The notes: generated from the letters alone by a model not told the origin. A DNA stretch of 64,000 bases from Candidatus Saccharicenans sp. (GCA_017992175.1 JAGOPD010000001.1:1-64000); one strand, 5' to 3'; counted from the stretch's first letter, positions 24,650 through 33,968 are shown. A program made the numbers and translations.

Positions 24650-25954
24650 ATGAGAAAAGTCATTATTATGGGAGCGGCCGGGCGAGATTTTCACAATTTC
24701 AATGTCTATTTTCGCGATAATCCTGATTACCGGGTAGTGGCTTTTACTGCTACCCAGATCCCGGATATTGAAGGCAGAAAATATCCGGCGGCGCTGGCCG
24801 GAAAGCTTTATCCCAAAGGAATTCCAATCTATGCTGAATCTGAATTGACTGATCTCATCCAGAAATATAAAGTCGATGAGGTCCATTTTGCTTATAGCGA
24901 CGTTCCTCATGACTATGTGATGCACAAGGCCTCGGAGGTAATGGGGGCCGGCGCCAGTTTTGTTCTGCTCGGGCCAGATGATACGATGATTAAGAGCCGC
25001 AAGCCGGTAGTCTCTGTCTGCGCAATCAGAACCGGTTCGGGCAAGAGCCAGACGACCAGAAAAGTGGCGTTGACTCTTAAAGCTAAGGGGCGCCGGGTGG
25101 TGGTCATCAGGCATCCTATGCCCTATGGCGACCTGGAAAAGCAGAAGGTTCAGAGATTTGCGACTTACGAAGATCTCGACCGATATGAATGCACAATTGA
25201 AGAGAGAGAAGAATATGAACCCCATATTGACAATGGCATCGTCGTTTATGCCGGCGTTGATTATGGGGCTATTCTGAAACAGGCGGAAAAGGAAGCCGAC
25301 GTCATCATCTGGGACGGCGGTAACAATGATTTTTCTTTCTATAAATCCGATCTGGAAATAGTCGTGGTTGACCCTCACCGGGCTGGTCATGAGCTAAGTT
25401 ATCATCCCGGGGAAACTAATTTCCGCCGGGCTGATGTCTATGTCGTTAATAAAATGGATACAGCTGAGCCGGAAAAAATTCAGCTGGTGCTGGATAACAT
25501 TAAGAAGATTAACCCTGGGGCTAAAGTCATTAAAGCCAATTCACCAATTTTTGTTGATGATGGCTCTCAAATTACCGGTAAAAAGGTTCTGGTCATTGAG
25601 GATGGACCGACTCTGACTCATGGCGGTATGCGCTATGGAGCGGGCATTGTCGCTGCTCAGAAATACAAAGCAGCCGTGATCATTGACCCCAGGCCTTATG
25701 CTGTGGGCAGCATTAAAAAGACCTTTGAAAAGTATAACCATCTGGATAAAGTTCTTCCGGCTATGGGTTACGGAGAAAAACAGACGAGAGAACTGGCTGC
25801 TACCATCAACAGAATAGATTGTGATCTGGTGATAAGCGCTACTCCTATTGATCTTAACCGGGTAATTAAAGTTAATAAACCCATGCTCCGGGTGCGCTAT
25901 GAACTGGAGGAAGGTGGCCTGCCCAATATTAAATCTGTTTTAAAGGAATTTTGA
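24650..25954 (+). CDS. Predicted GTPase of the cyclic 2,3-diphosphoglycerate synthetase-like family (COG2403 type)
   Basis: This 434-residue protein begins with a nucleotide-binding-like RKVIIMGAAGRDFHNFNVYF segment. A P-loop follows (RTGSGKSQTT, about residues 128-137), then DVIIWDGGNND as a Walker B candidate and the guanine-type VNKMD. This layout fits the cPGS-like predicted GTPases. True cPGS makes cyclic 2,3-diphosphoglycerate in methanogenic archaea; bacterial homologues have no established role. The start with AAGGAG is preferred over an in-frame ATA at 24587. Carbamate kinase follows after 78 nt, suggesting a role in carbamoyl-phosphate or amino-acid metabolism. Confidence 0.8.
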   Translation: MRKVIIMGAAGRDFHNFNVYFRDNPDYRVVAFTATQIPDIEGRKYPAALAGKLYPKGIPIYAESELTDLIQKYKVDEVHFAYSDVPHDYVMHKASEVMGAGASFVLLGPDDTMIKSRKPVVSVCAIRTGSGKSQTTRKVALTLKAKGRRVVVIRHPMPYGDLEKQKVQRFATYEDLDRYECTIEEREEYEPHIDNGIVVYAGVDYGAILKQAEKEADVIIWDGGNNDFSFYKSDLEIVVVDPHRAGHELSYHPGETNFRRADVYVVNKMDTAEPEKIQLVLDNIKKINPGAKVIKANSPIFVDDGSQITGKKVLVIEDGPTLTHGGMRYGAGIVAAQKYKAAVIIDPRPYAVGSIKKTFEKYNHLDKVLPAMGYGEKQTRELAATINRIDCDLVISATPIDLNRVIKVNKPMLRVRYELEEGGLPNIKSVLKEF

Positions 25955-26032
25955 ACCTGAGTGACGGCTGGAAGGGACGCCGCCGGGAAAAATCACCGAG
26001 GATAAAAACAGGCAAGGTTAAGGCGACAGAAG

Positions 26033-27019
26033 ATGAAGGCGAAAGTTGCACTGATTGCTTTTGGCGGAAATGCCATTCTGCCTGAAAACCAGAAAGGTTT
26101 ACAGGCAGAGCAAATGCGCCAGGCCCAGAAAGCAGCAGAACTCATGGTCCAGATCATCAAAAAGGGCTATGAGCTCATTGTTGTTCATGGGAATGGTCCC
26201 CAGGTGGGAAATTTGCTGATTCAAATGGAAGAAGCGGCCAATAAAATTCCGCCTTTCAGCCTTGATGTCTGTGATGCCATGACTGAAGGCAGCATGGGTT
26301 TCATGCTGGAAAAAGCCATCATTAACGAGCTTCGGCGTCAATCGATAGATAAGGATGTGGCTACCGTTATAACCCAGGTGGTGGTAGATAAAGACGATCC
26401 GGCTTTCGGGAAGCCGACCAAGCCGGTTGGCCCCTTTTACCCTAAATTCAGGGCTCAACAGCTATCCCGGCAAAAGAAATGGACAATGGTAGAAGATGCA
26501 GGGCGGGGTTTCAGGCGGGTTGTTCCTTCTCCGCTGCCGATTGATATTGTCCCCAAATGGATGATCAGAGATCTGGTCATGTCTGGCCGGGTAGTGATTG
26601 CCGCCGGAGGCGGCGGCATCCCGGTTATCATCAACAGCCGCGGCCTGTATGAAGGGGTGGAGGCCGTCATTGATAAAGACTATGCTTCGAGCCTTTTAGC
26701 CAGGGAAGTTGGAGCTGAATTGTTCATTATTCTGACTGGCATTTCCCGTGTTTATTATCATTTGGGCCGGCCGGATCAGGCACCTCTGCCAGTCATTACA
26801 GTAGAAGAAGCCAGGAAATATCTGGAAGAAGGAGAGTTCCCCGCCGGTTCCATGGGTCCCAAAATTAGAGCGGCTATCGAGTATATTGAAGCCGGTGGGA
26901 AAGAAGTTCTTATTACCTCCGCCAGTCACCTGAAAGCTGCTCTGATTAACCGGTCCGGAACTAGAATTGTCTCAGCTGTGCCAGCCAGCTCAAACTTAGC
27001 CATCGGAGGACAAATATGA
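26033..27019 (+). CDS. arcC: Carbamate kinase
   Basis: This 328-residue enzyme interconverts carbamoyl phosphate plus ADP with carbamate plus ATP. It has the amino-acid-kinase fold motifs AFGGNAILP, VVHGNGPQVGNLL, a catalytic region with VIAAGGGGIPVI, AVIDKDYASSLLA, and FPAGSMGPKIRAAIEYIEAGGKEVLITS. Length is normal. It overlaps the next gene, ornithine carbamoyltransferase, by 4 nt (ATGA). Together they could run the last two steps of arginine or citrulline catabolism, giving one ATP per carbamoyl phosphate. No arginine deiminase gene is in the window. Confidence 0.95.
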   Translation: MKAKVALIAFGGNAILPENQKGLQAEQMRQAQKAAELMVQIIKKGYELIVVHGNGPQVGNLLIQMEEAANKIPPFSLDVCDAMTEGSMGFMLEKAIINELRRQSIDKDVATVITQVVVDKDDPAFGKPTKPVGPFYPKFRAQQLSRQKKWTMVEDAGRGFRRVVPSPLPIDIVPKWMIRDLVMSGRVVIAAGGGGIPVIINSRGLYEGVEAVIDKDYASSLLAREVGAELFIILTGISRVYYHLGRPDQAPLPVITVEEARKYLEEGEFPAGSMGPKIRAAIEYIEAGGKEVLITSASHLKAALINRSGTRIVSAVPASSNLAIGGQI

Positions 27020-27936
27020 AAAAGGATTTTATTACCATCCATGATTTGAGCCGTTATGAATTCAATGAAATTCTGGATATGACCGAAAAGATGAAGAAAA
27101 ATCCAGGGAAATACCACTCGGTGCTGAAAGATAAAATTCTGGCTATGATTTTTCAGAAACCTTCTCTCCGGACGAGAATGACCTTTGAAGTCGGCATGCT
27201 GCAATTGGGCGGTGAAGCCATTTATCTGGCTCCCTCTGATATTCAAATAGGTTCTCGCGAAAGCGTCCGGGATATAGGTAAAAACCTCGAGCGCTGGGTT
27301 GATGGGATTATGATCAGGACCTTTGGACATAATATCATCCTCGAACTGGCCGAAAGCACCAGGCTGCCAGTCATCAATGCCCTGACTGATCTTCTTCATC
27401 CCTGCCAGGCCATGGCTGACTTTTTCACCTTGCTGGAAAAGAAGGGTAGCCTGGCTGGCCTGAAGCTGGCTTATGTGGGCGATGGCAACAATGTGGCTCA
27501 CAGCCTGATGCTGGCTGCAGCTAAAGCCGGAATGAAAATGGCGGTAGCGACTCCGCCTGGCTATGAGCCCAAAGCCGAGATTATAGACTGGGCCAGGGAA
27601 GATGGGCACAGCACTGATTTTGAACTGACCATCACTAATGACCCGGCCGAAGCGGTTAAAGAGGCAGACGCCATCTATACTGATGTCTGGGCCTCGATGG
27701 GCCAGGAAACAGAAAAGGAAACCAGGAAGAAGATTTTTGCTCCTTATCAGGTTAACCGGGAATTATTTTCCAGAGCCAAGCCTGGAACTTATTTCATGCA
27801 CTGCCTGCCGGCCCACCGGGGAGAAGAAGTAACGGATGAGATTATCGATTCACCCAATTCTATAGTCTATGATCAGGCTGAAAATAGATTACATGTCCAG
27901 AAAGTCATAATGATGATTCTAATGGGGAAAAAATAA
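27016..27936 (+). CDS. argF: Ornithine carbamoyltransferase
   Basis: This 306-residue enzyme transfers the carbamoyl group between carbamoyl phosphate and ornithine. The carbamoyl-phosphate site is FQKPSLRTRMTFEVG, an SLRTR variant of the STRTR motif. The HPCQAMADF segment and the ornithine-binding MHCLPAHRGEEVTDEI are present, and VYDQAENRLHVQ closes the protein. Length is standard and there is no knotted YgeW-type extension. Coupling to carbamate kinase argues for a catabolic direction, but biosynthesis of citrulline cannot be excluded. Confidence 0.93.
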   Translation: MKKDFITIHDLSRYEFNEILDMTEKMKKNPGKYHSVLKDKILAMIFQKPSLRTRMTFEVGMLQLGGEAIYLAPSDIQIGSRESVRDIGKNLERWVDGIMIRTFGHNIILELAESTRLPVINALTDLLHPCQAMADFFTLLEKKGSLAGLKLAYVGDGNNVAHSLMLAAAKAGMKMAVATPPGYEPKAEIIDWAREDGHSTDFELTITNDPAEAVKEADAIYTDVWASMGQETEKETRKKIFAPYQVNRELFSRAKPGTYFMHCLPAHRGEEVTDEIIDSPNSIVYDQAENRLHVQKVIMMILMGKK

Positions 27937-27939
27937 CCA

Positions 27940-30057
27940 ATGGATAAAGAAAATTTAAAAATTACAGCCATTACCCCTGAAGATATGGCTGTAGTCGAGC
28001 AAGAATTAATCAGGACCAACCGGCCCTGGCCGGCGGCTGAACTGGCCGGGAAGCTGGCTTTTGCCAAGACGGCCAGCGAACGTCATCAGGCTGTTAAAAT
28101 TTATGATTCCAATGCCCGTTATGAAATTGGGGATTTTATCTATAAAGAATATGATGAAAATCTCCAGGTCGGAAGCAAAGCTACCGAGCCTTTTCAGGGC
28201 GGGGTGGTTCTTAAAGTCGTAAATAAGACCAGGCTGCCTAATTTCCCTTATGAAATGCTGGAAGTCGATTATGATGGCGGGGGGCCTTTCCGGCGCTATC
28301 TTGATTACATGAAAAAGACTAAAACCGAGGTCTTGCTGCCCTCCAATCCTGACGGGCAGGGCAAAGAGCCTGAGATCCTTGAGGAGGAACGCGACCCGCG
28401 GCAGACTGAACTACCAATGACGGAAAAGGATATTAAGGCCCTCGAGAGAAACTTGAGAAAAGCCCTGAGCAGCTCACCTGCTTTCTTTAGCTGGAATGAT
28501 TTCTGGCAATTAAGTTCCAAAAGGATTGAGATTCCTGAAGAAAAAATCAAAGAAATTTCAGACGAGTTAGCGGTGGCCCAGTCTTCTCTTTCGACTGAAG
28601 AAATAGTGAAGAAGTATTTTGGCCTGGAGCCATCCAGTGATCTCTTTGAGCTTTATTGTTTGAGTTTAAATGCCTGGCTGGAGAAAAAATACCGCCGTGA
28701 TTTTATCTGCCTATCGACTGCTAACTGGGGCAAGTGGCACCTGAAGAGTGTGCTAAACAGGCTGCCGGAAGGCCTGCCGATTGCCAGTCCACTGGCTTCC
28801 GTCCCCGATCTCGGGCAGGGAGAAGGCCTGCAGTACACCCGGATTGATTCTTTTCCGTTTAAAGTCTATCTGACCTGGCGGGAAATTCTATCCGGGGCAA
28901 TCCGCCTCCCAAGAAGCCTGTCCCGCGAATTTACCTCGAGAGAATATCAGCTTATAGATGACGAAGATGGCAAATCCTATACAGTTTATTATTATCCCGA
29001 GGGGAATTATTTCCTGGGCCTGGGCGAGTATTTCCGGGCCAATAATATTCCTCAGGGAACAAGTCTGACTATTAACCGGAAAGCCCAGGATGCCTTTACT
29101 TTCTGGATCAAGAAATCCAAGAAAAAAACTGCCACCTACCAGCTGGAATATGATCCGGCCACTGGCCGCTTCAGTTTGGCCAAGGAAGAGGTCTTTACCC
29201 TGGCCCTGGCTAATAAGACCCTGAATCTGGACAGAGAAGCAGTAGCTTACTTGCTGGGCAGGCAAGAAGAAAGCCAAGGATTAGATCTGCGGCAGTTGTT
29301 GGTAAAAGTCTTCAAGACACCGGAGCTGACCGGCAATAACCGCTCTTTGCATTTTCTCCGGGCCTACCATCTGGTTGACCTGCTCCAGGCTACAACCGCT
29401 GAAGATGTTGAATATGTACTGAATAATGCTCCTGAATTTGTTGCTTCAGAGAAAAAGGAAGGTATCTATATTTATCAGGAGTCTCTTGAACCGAAGGAAG
29501 TCCCTGTTGAGGAAGAAAAAGCAGCAGCCTCATTTCTGGAATCATTGGTCGAGCAGCTGGCTGGCAGTGGAGCTGAGGCCGGGCCCGAAGTCAGCCAGGA
29601 ATCAGCTGTGACTGAAAAACCGGTGCAGCCCGGGGCTGAAGAGGTAGAAGCAGTAATCCGGGGGCCGGAAGCTGTTATCACCCCTGCTCAGCGGCCTGAA
29701 ATCAAAGTTACTCTCGAGCCGGTTAAAAAGGGCAAAGAAAAAGAGAAAGAAGAGAAGCCGGCTAAAAAGAAGAAAGGGCCAGCTGAAGAGAAAAAGTTCA
29801 AGCCAAAAAAAAGCGACCGGCGGCTGATTGAGGAAAGAATTGTCGAGGAAGAATCTGAAATAGAAGCCCTGGAGGCAGTTAAGGCTCAGAAAGAAGAAGC
29901 AGAGGAAGGAGCTGAAGCTGAGGACAAAACTATCCAGGTTGAACTCGAAGCAGCCAAGCAAGAGGCTAAATTTGGTTTCTTTGCTGAAATGTTGAAATCA
30001 GCCCTGACCAAAAAACAGCCGGAACAGAAAGAAGAAGAACCTGAAGAGAAAAAATAG
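27940..30057 (+). CDS. Large protein of unknown function with charged C-terminal tail
   Basis: I do not recognise this 705-residue protein. The first 530 residues or so look folded and soluble: a mixed alpha/beta N-terminus (residues 1-130, with SNARYEIGDFIYKEYDE), helical parts around 165-260, and a middle region with SYTVYYYPEGNYFLGLGEYF. From about 540 to the end it is low-complexity Lys/Glu/Ala and probably disordered. No signal peptide, membrane helix or nucleotide motif is seen. It starts 3 nt after ornithine carbamoyltransferase, so it is in that operon. The tail resembles those of some RNA- or ribosome-associated proteins only in composition. Confidence 0.75.
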   Translation: MDKENLKITAITPEDMAVVEQELIRTNRPWPAAELAGKLAFAKTASERHQAVKIYDSNARYEIGDFIYKEYDENLQVGSKATEPFQGGVVLKVVNKTRLPNFPYEMLEVDYDGGGPFRRYLDYMKKTKTEVLLPSNPDGQGKEPEILEEERDPRQTELPMTEKDIKALERNLRKALSSSPAFFSWNDFWQLSSKRIEIPEEKIKEISDELAVAQSSLSTEEIVKKYFGLEPSSDLFELYCLSLNAWLEKKYRRDFICLSTANWGKWHLKSVLNRLPEGLPIASPLASVPDLGQGEGLQYTRIDSFPFKVYLTWREILSGAIRLPRSLSREFTSREYQLIDDEDGKSYTVYYYPEGNYFLGLGEYFRANNIPQGTSLTINRKAQDAFTFWIKKSKKKTATYQLEYDPATGRFSLAKEEVFTLALANKTLNLDREAVAYLLGRQEESQGLDLRQLLVKVFKTPELTGNNRSLHFLRAYHLVDLLQATTAEDVEYVLNNAPEFVASEKKEGIYIYQESLEPKEVPVEEEKAAASFLESLVEQLAGSGAEAGPEVSQESAVTEKPVQPGAEEVEAVIRGPEAVITPAQRPEIKVTLEPVKKGKEKEKEEKPAKKKKGPAEEKKFKPKKSDRRLIEERIVEEESEIEALEAVKAQKEEAEEGAEAEDKTIQVELEAAKQEAKFGFFAEMLKSALTKKQPEQKEEEPEEKK

Positions 30058-30059
30058 CC

Positions 30060-30076
30060 TCAGCTCTTCAAGCTGA
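30060..30076. terminator. Possible bidirectional terminator hairpin
   Basis: TCAGCT-CTTCA-AGCTGA is a perfect 6-bp hairpin that fills the 20-nt gap between two convergent stop codons (30057 and 30078). It has only a poor T-run on either side, so the terminator role rests on position and the stem. Confidence 0.3.
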
Positions 30077-30077
30077 T

Positions 30078-31181
30078 TTAGATTATCAATCTCTTTGAAC
30101 CAAGACGGCGGGTCAGCCCTAACTCATCCAGAAATTCGAGAAGAGGAATAGCATATTTTCTGGACAGCCCGGTCATTTCTTTAAACTCGCTAACCGTTAA
30201 TTCTCTCTGACCATGTTTCTTTTTTTCAGCCAGCTGGTTTTTTATTTCTTCCAGCCAGCTGACTGGCAGGATAAAACCTTCGCGGCTCTCCACTATTTTC
30301 TTTTTCTGAAGAAGAAGTTCAACCATGGTCTCCAGGCGGCTGGGATGGACCTTAAATGTCCTGGCCAGTTCGTCGAGGGAGAAAGCAGAAAACTTCTGGT
30401 CAAGAAGCATCTTTTCGATGGCAGCCATAATCTCATTTTCTTCTGCCGATAAACTGGTTTCAAAACCCCGGAGTGAAACCTGCTCACCGCTGATTTCTAT
30501 TTGCCCATTCTTTAACAGCCGGTTAAGAGCCAGCCAGAGAACTGGCTTTGGAACCCTGAATTTCTCTTTGAGTTTTTTTATTGGGGCCCCGGTTTCCCCT
30601 GGCCGCCGCTGATGATAGTCTTGAATAAAGCTCATCACTTTCCCGGCCAGAAAATCAAAGGTGTTCCTGCTCAGGAGAAAAAGAGGTGAAAATTCCAGGA
30701 TAAAGAGCTGGCCTTCTTTTTCGAGAGCCACCGCTAACTGGCTGAGCCGGGAGGAACCCAACCGGCAAAAAGCTTCCATCTCTGGTTGACGCAGACCTTT
30801 GATCCCGGCCTCTTCGGTCAGGGCCAGCAGCATGGATTTCTCCCCGCCGGCAAATCTATCCAGCCGCTGGATTAGATTTTCCTCTTTTTTTATCTTTTTC
30901 AGCTGGCCAGCCTGGGGGTAAATTACCCTGAGCCAGATGGTCAGCTCAGACCCTGGAAGTTTAAGGTGAAAACTGTCGCCCCATCTGAGGTCAAACGGCA
31001 GGCTGGCTTCTACTCTCAGGTAAGGGAGGTTGAACCTGGGTGAAGCCAGACAGGTGGTCTCTATTTTGGCCTGGAACTGGCCCTGGCTGTTGGTGATCTG
31101 GCCGGTCTTATTTTCTGTCCGGGATATTTCAGGCCATTCCTGACCCGGCAGGGCATAAAAAACGTTCACCATTGAGCTCAT
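30078..31181 (-). CDS. SelB-like protein: C-terminal winged-helix domains without the GTPase
   Basis: This 367-residue protein matches the end of the selenocysteine elongation factor SelB. Residues about 50-110 resemble the last strands of SelB domain III (RWGDSFHLKLPG), and the rest resembles the winged-helix array of domain IV. The end, SRKYAIPLLEFLDELGLTRRLGSKR (residues 340-364), is nearly the SelB consensus for the SECIS-binding wing. The GTPase domain and domain II, roughly 350-400 residues in normal SelB, are missing; there is no P-loop or NKxD. RNase R lies immediately upstream, so the missing half is not adjacent. It may work with a separate GTPase or be a repurposed RNA-binding protein. 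Confidence 0.75.
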   Translation of the reverse strand: MSSMVNVFYALPGQEWPEISRTENKTGQITNSQGQFQAKIETTCLASPRFNLPYLRVEASLPFDLRWGDSFHLKLPGSELTIWLRVIYPQAGQLKKIKKEENLIQRLDRFAGGEKSMLLALTEEAGIKGLRQPEMEAFCRLGSSRLSQLAVALEKEGQLFILEFSPLFLLSRNTFDFLAGKVMSFIQDYHQRRPGETGAPIKKLKEKFRVPKPVLWLALNRLLKNGQIEISGEQVSLRGFETSLSAEENEIMAAIEKMLLDQKFSAFSLDELARTFKVHPSRLETMVELLLQKKKIVESREGFILPVSWLEEIKNQLAEKKKHGQRELTVSEFKEMTGLSRKYAIPLLEFLDELGLTRRLGSKRLII

Positions 31182-31209
31182 CTTGTTGTTCTCTTACTTT
31201 CCTGGCCTT

Positions 31210-33273
31210 TTAATCAATTTTATCCGCCAGCCTAAACTCAACCTTTCTTAGAATTGGATTGCAACTGACCATTTTAACTCTCACCTTTTCTCCAAGGGAG
31301 AAGGTAACTCCGCTTCTCCGTCCGCGCAGGGTTTTCTCATCTCTTTTCAGGAAATAGTCATCACCCAGGGCCGAGTAAGGTAACAGGCCGTCTATAAAAT
31401 AGTCATCCAGCTCGACGACCAGTCCTGCCCGGTTGATGTCGGTTATTATCCCGCTGAAGTCCTCGCCCAGTTTGTCTTTGAGCAGGCGCATTATTCTCCA
31501 CTGGATGAGGGATCTTTCGGCCTCATCGGCCAGCCGTTCCCGCTGGGAGCAGTGTAAGGCCAGGTCAGCTAAGGGCAGAGGCCTGGGCTTTTTCCCGGTC
31601 AGGGCTCTTTTTAACAGGCGGTGGACAACCAGATCAGGATAACGCCGGATGGGCGAAGTAAAATGAGCATAAACCGACTGAGCCAGTCCAAAGTGGCCGC
31701 AGTTCTGGTCAGAATAAACTGCCAGCCGCATTGACCTTAGAACCTGAATGGTGATGAATTTTTCTTCAGGCTGGCCTTTAAAAGTTTCAATAATTTTCTG
31801 GAGGTGAGCTGACTTTATCTGGCTGGCCCGCGGCAATTCCAGGCCAAAGTGAACCAGCAGGTTCCTTAATTTTTCCAGGTCGGATCTGGTCGGAGCCGGA
31901 TGAACCCGGTAGAGACAGCCATAATCAAGTTCAGTTAGATAGGTGGCGACCGCCACATTGGCCGCTAACATAAATTCTTCAACCAGGCAATGGGCCTCAT
32001 TTCGCTCGGAAGGAACCACCGCTGTCAGCAGTCCTTCCCGGTAGACCAGTTCCGGCTCGAGTAAATCAAAATCCAGACTGCCCTGCTTGAGCCGGCGGGC
32101 TTTAAGCACCTGAGCCAGATGCCTCATGACGAACAAATCGTTGAGAAGATAACTGTAGCGCCCCCGTTCCTCTGGATCTCCCTGAAAAATTTTATAGACG
32201 GAAGTATAGGTCATTCTCTCCGAGGTCTGAATAATTGACGGGTGAAAATCAGTCTGAATAATGTCGCCTCTCTCATCTATTTCTATTACAGCTGAGACGG
32301 TCAAGCGGGGGACCCTGGGTCTCAAGCTGCATAAATCGTTGGACAATTTTTCAGGCAGCATAGGCAAAGTTAGATCCGGAAAATAAACGCTGGTTCCACG
32401 AAGGTAAGCTTCCTGGTCAAGTGGAGAACCTGGTTTGACATAATGAGAGACGTCAGCAATATGGACTCCCAGGAGATAATGGCCATTGGCCAGTTTCTTG
32501 ATGCTCAGGGCATCATCAAAATCCTGGGCTTTCTCTCCATCAATGGTGATGGTTATCCAGCCCCGATAATCTACTCGGCCAGCAAAATCTTCAGGCCGGG
32601 GCGCGGCTGGCAGGGCCGCGGCTTCAGCCAGTGCTTCCCGCCCAAACTTGTCCAGCAGGTTATACTGGTTTATCACCACTTTAAGATCTACTTCTGGTTC
32701 GTCCTGATAGCCAAGTATTTTTTTTACTTCTAAGGACTGACGATCGATTTCGATTATCTGACCTGGTTTCGGTCTCTGCCGGCTTCTCAGTTTAACCAGA
32801 AATGGTTCTTCATGAACTGTGTCCAGGGGGAGAGCAAAAGGCTGATAATTAATTTCAAGATACAACCCGAAAATTGCAGTCCGGCCCCTTTTTAATATTC
32901 TGGTCACCCGTCCTTCTGCTTTGCCTTTCGGCCCGTCTTCTCTGACCATGACCTCAACCAGGTCGCCGGTCAGGGCTCCCGCCGTCTGACCGGGAGGAAT
33001 AAAAATATCGGCTGAACTGCCTTCAGCAGTCTCCGGGGTAACAAAAGCGAAACCGCGCTTGTTTAAAGAGATAATCCCCCGGCCGATTTTATTCCGGGGG
33101 AGGGCCTGAACTTTATCACCCTTCAGTTTGAGGAGTCCTTTTTTATCCAGATAGCCAAGCAGCCCCTTTAATTTTCTCCTTTCGGTTTTATTCAGGTTGA
33201 GGCTCCTGGCCAGTTTTACCAAACTAACCGGGTTCTTATTTTTTTCTAAATATTCAATTATTTCCTTTTCCAT
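31210..33273 (-). CDS. rnr: Ribonuclease R (RNB-family 3'-5' exoribonuclease)
   Basis: This 687-residue processive exoribonuclease degrades structured RNA. It has an N-terminal helix-turn-helix (residues 1-60), cold-shock domains (GRGIISLNKRGFAFVTPE), the RNB catalytic domain with TITIDGEKAQDFDDALSI and LGVHIADVSHYV, the HFTSPIRRYPDLVVHRLL segment, and a C-terminal S1 domain (GIITDINRAGLVVEL). The catalytic Asp cluster is intact. GAAGGAAAA precedes the ATG. The length fits a short RNase R lacking the long basic tail. Confidence 0.95.
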   Translation of the reverse strand: MEKEIIEYLEKNKNPVSLVKLARSLNLNKTERRKLKGLLGYLDKKGLLKLKGDKVQALPRNKIGRGIISLNKRGFAFVTPETAEGSSADIFIPPGQTAGALTGDLVEVMVREDGPKGKAEGRVTRILKRGRTAIFGLYLEINYQPFALPLDTVHEEPFLVKLRSRQRPKPGQIIEIDRQSLEVKKILGYQDEPEVDLKVVINQYNLLDKFGREALAEAAALPAAPRPEDFAGRVDYRGWITITIDGEKAQDFDDALSIKKLANGHYLLGVHIADVSHYVKPGSPLDQEAYLRGTSVYFPDLTLPMLPEKLSNDLCSLRPRVPRLTVSAVIEIDERGDIIQTDFHPSIIQTSERMTYTSVYKIFQGDPEERGRYSYLLNDLFVMRHLAQVLKARRLKQGSLDFDLLEPELVYREGLLTAVVPSERNEAHCLVEEFMLAANVAVATYLTELDYGCLYRVHPAPTRSDLEKLRNLLVHFGLELPRASQIKSAHLQKIIETFKGQPEEKFITIQVLRSMRLAVYSDQNCGHFGLAQSVYAHFTSPIRRYPDLVVHRLLKRALTGKKPRPLPLADLALHCSQRERLADEAERSLIQWRIMRLLKDKLGEDFSGIITDINRAGLVVELDDYFIDGLLPYSALGDDYFLKRDEKTLRGRRSGVTFSLGEKVRVKMVSCNPILRKVEFRLADKID

Positions 33274-33329
33274 TGTTTTCCTTCAAATTTTCTTTGATCA
33301 AAATTTACCATTTTTATGGCTTTAGAGTT

Positions 33330-33968
33330 TTAATAATAAAAAAGAGAGACATAAGGAATCTGGCTGGCCTGTCTTCTGGCCTTAATCAGTCTGGTTTGCT
33401 GAATTTCAGCCAGGAGAGAAGCTGGCTTTCCCGGAAAATCCAGTTGAACCTCCTTGAAACTTGCCTGTTTCTCTTCCTCCGGGGCCAGCTCAAAAAGACG
33501 CCGGTCAATTTCCTCATCCAGCTCTTCCAGTTTATTTTCGTCAGGCTCAGGGCTCCCCAGCAGGGCCAGAGCCTGTTTAAATAATTCCCTTAAGTCCTCG
33601 AATTCAGCCGGAAGTTGCCCGAGGAAAGCCTCTACCTCAATCCTGGCTTTATTTTTCTTTTCACCTGGTTCAATTCTGGGCGCAGCCTGACCCACCAGCC
33701 GGTCTTGATAGCTGGCATAAGCCTTCAGGACTTCTTTTTCACACTGACTCAGTGAATAAATATTCCGTTTTTTTCTTCTTTTGAGCTGTCTCGAGAAAGT
33801 TTGATCAATTCCCTCTAGAATGGGCTCCAGTGGAATACCCAGCTTTTCCCAATCAGAAATCAAAGCCAGATCGCGCGGGGGCAGGAAGAACATGGCTGTC
33901 TGGTGCTTTAGAAATTGGCGGACTATTTGCTGATAATAGTCCTGGCGGCTGGCTTCGTCTGGCTTCAT
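33330..33968 (-). CDS. Conserved hypothetical protein
   Basis: This 212-residue soluble protein starts with a segment reminiscent of an unnamed family seen in Deltaproteobacteria- and Acidobacteria-like genomes (FLPPRDLALISDWEKLGIPLEPILEGIDQTF). A basic stretch (RQLKRRKKRN) follows, then an acidic, helical second half. No catalytic or membrane motif is visible. It overlaps coaX by 4 nt and lies 56 nt before RNase R, so it is part of the valS-birA-coaX operon. I assign no function. Confidence 0.7.
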   Translation of the reverse strand: MKPDEASRQDYYQQIVRQFLKHQTAMFFLPPRDLALISDWEKLGIPLEPILEGIDQTFSRQLKRRKKRNIYSLSQCEKEVLKAYASYQDRLVGQAAPRIEPGEKKNKARIEVEAFLGQLPAEFEDLRELFKQALALLGSPEPDENKLEELDEEIDRRLFELAPEEEKQASFKEVQLDFPGKPASLLAEIQQTRLIKARRQASQIPYVSLFYY

